Shown piece by piece: positions 63,965 through 64,000 of a stretch of 64,000 nucleotides of DNA. The position numbers were made by a program, and so were the translations under genes. The stretch comes from Cardiobacteriaceae bacterium (GTDB lineage: Bacteria > Pseudomonadota > Gammaproteobacteria > Cardiobacteriales > Cardiobacteriaceae), in contig JAGBJT010000042.1 of assembly GCA_017934275.1 (NCBI GenBank), positions 1-64,000 on the forward strand, read 5' to 3'. The notes beneath the pieces were generated by a model. The model was not told the origin of the DNA. It saw only the letters and a list, made by a program, of their open reading frames with translations, and made no database searches. Every line of letters starts with the position of its first letter. Within the stretch, counting starts at the first letter, position 1.

Positions 63965-64000
63965 TTATTCCCAATCCTTTTCAGGCACAGGCGGAAGCAT
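63965..64000 (-). CDS. Possible C-terminal end of the gene upstream of dacA
   Basis: A minus-strand frame enters from the right edge and stops at TAA (63965-63967), encoding LPPVPEKDWE at its end. It lies 34 bp before dacA, where many gammaproteobacteria have a same-strand gene. Only 11 codons are visible, so no family can be named and it may be chance. Confidence 0.3.
   Translation of the reverse strand: MLPPVPEKDWE

Overview
The window is a stretch of AT-rich chromosome from a Gram-negative proteobacterium. Evidence for this is a CtrA-D/Bex-type capsule exporter, KdsA, MlaA, TonB-ExbBD, a type IV pilus tip protein of the PilC/PilY1 type, a YadA-type trimeric adhesin, a class Ia NrdAB pair very close to the enterobacterial form, and the gammaproteobacterial order dacA-ybeD-lipB. 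I read it as a host-associated gammaproteobacterium, possibly Cardiobacteriales-like, but the assignment is an inference. The near absence of Neisseriaceae uptake sequences and the scarcity of Pasteurellaceae ones argue against typical members of those families.

Layout. Positions 1-377 hold the frameshifted 3' end of an IS630-family transposase. Positions 417-5012 (minus) are a capsule export operon (OM lipoprotein, inner-membrane co-polymerase, permease, ATPase). It starts from a near-consensus promoter that overlaps the promoter of the divergent kdsA. Housekeeping genes follow on the minus strand: a Sel1 protein, corC, greA, ppa, folK, pcnB. Next comes a two-gene operon of a long glutamate synthase and a CysJ-type diflavin reductase (10717-17799). 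Positions 18109-22343 form an iron/heme region: periplasmic binding protein, exbB, exbD, tonB, and a HemS-type protein with a Tat-like signal. After that come a TetR regulator, rluC, hisB, a lone pilY1/pilC, a DUF2062 gene, cca, prmB, a PerM-like permease, mlaA, rsgA, xseB, a sodium/solute symporter paired with anmK, a nucleotidase, a GDSL esterase, tadA, two small membrane proteins, purU, an MscS-type channel with a huge charged periplasmic region, ilvD, a NodT-type efflux lipoprotein and a BON-domain lipoprotein.

The accessory part is 49800-58004. It holds a roadblock / Aer-type PAS / PhnD-like three-gene operon with no obvious described counterpart, a DUF3990 ART-like gene with two tiny overlapping partner genes (a probable toxin-antitoxin module), a YadA-type adhesin with a C9 tract that should make it phase variable, and an AT-rich restriction-modification pair. 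The methylase gene carries a perfect 33-bp palindrome with a Kingella-type DNA uptake word. The window closes with nrdB, nrdA, lipB, ybeD and dacA.

Four copies of a ~100-bp miniature element with TATAGTCGTT ends and a body resembling the Correia elements of Neisseria lie between genes (21049, 22365, 31369, 42336). Their ends resemble the right end of the IS630-type element at position 377, which suggests a nonautonomous family moved by that type of transposase. The most interesting leads are the roadblock-PAS-PhnD operon, the glutamate synthase/diflavin reductase operon, the exported HemS, the TolA-like repeats in the capsule co-polymerase and TonB, the DUF3990 module and the Correia-like elements.
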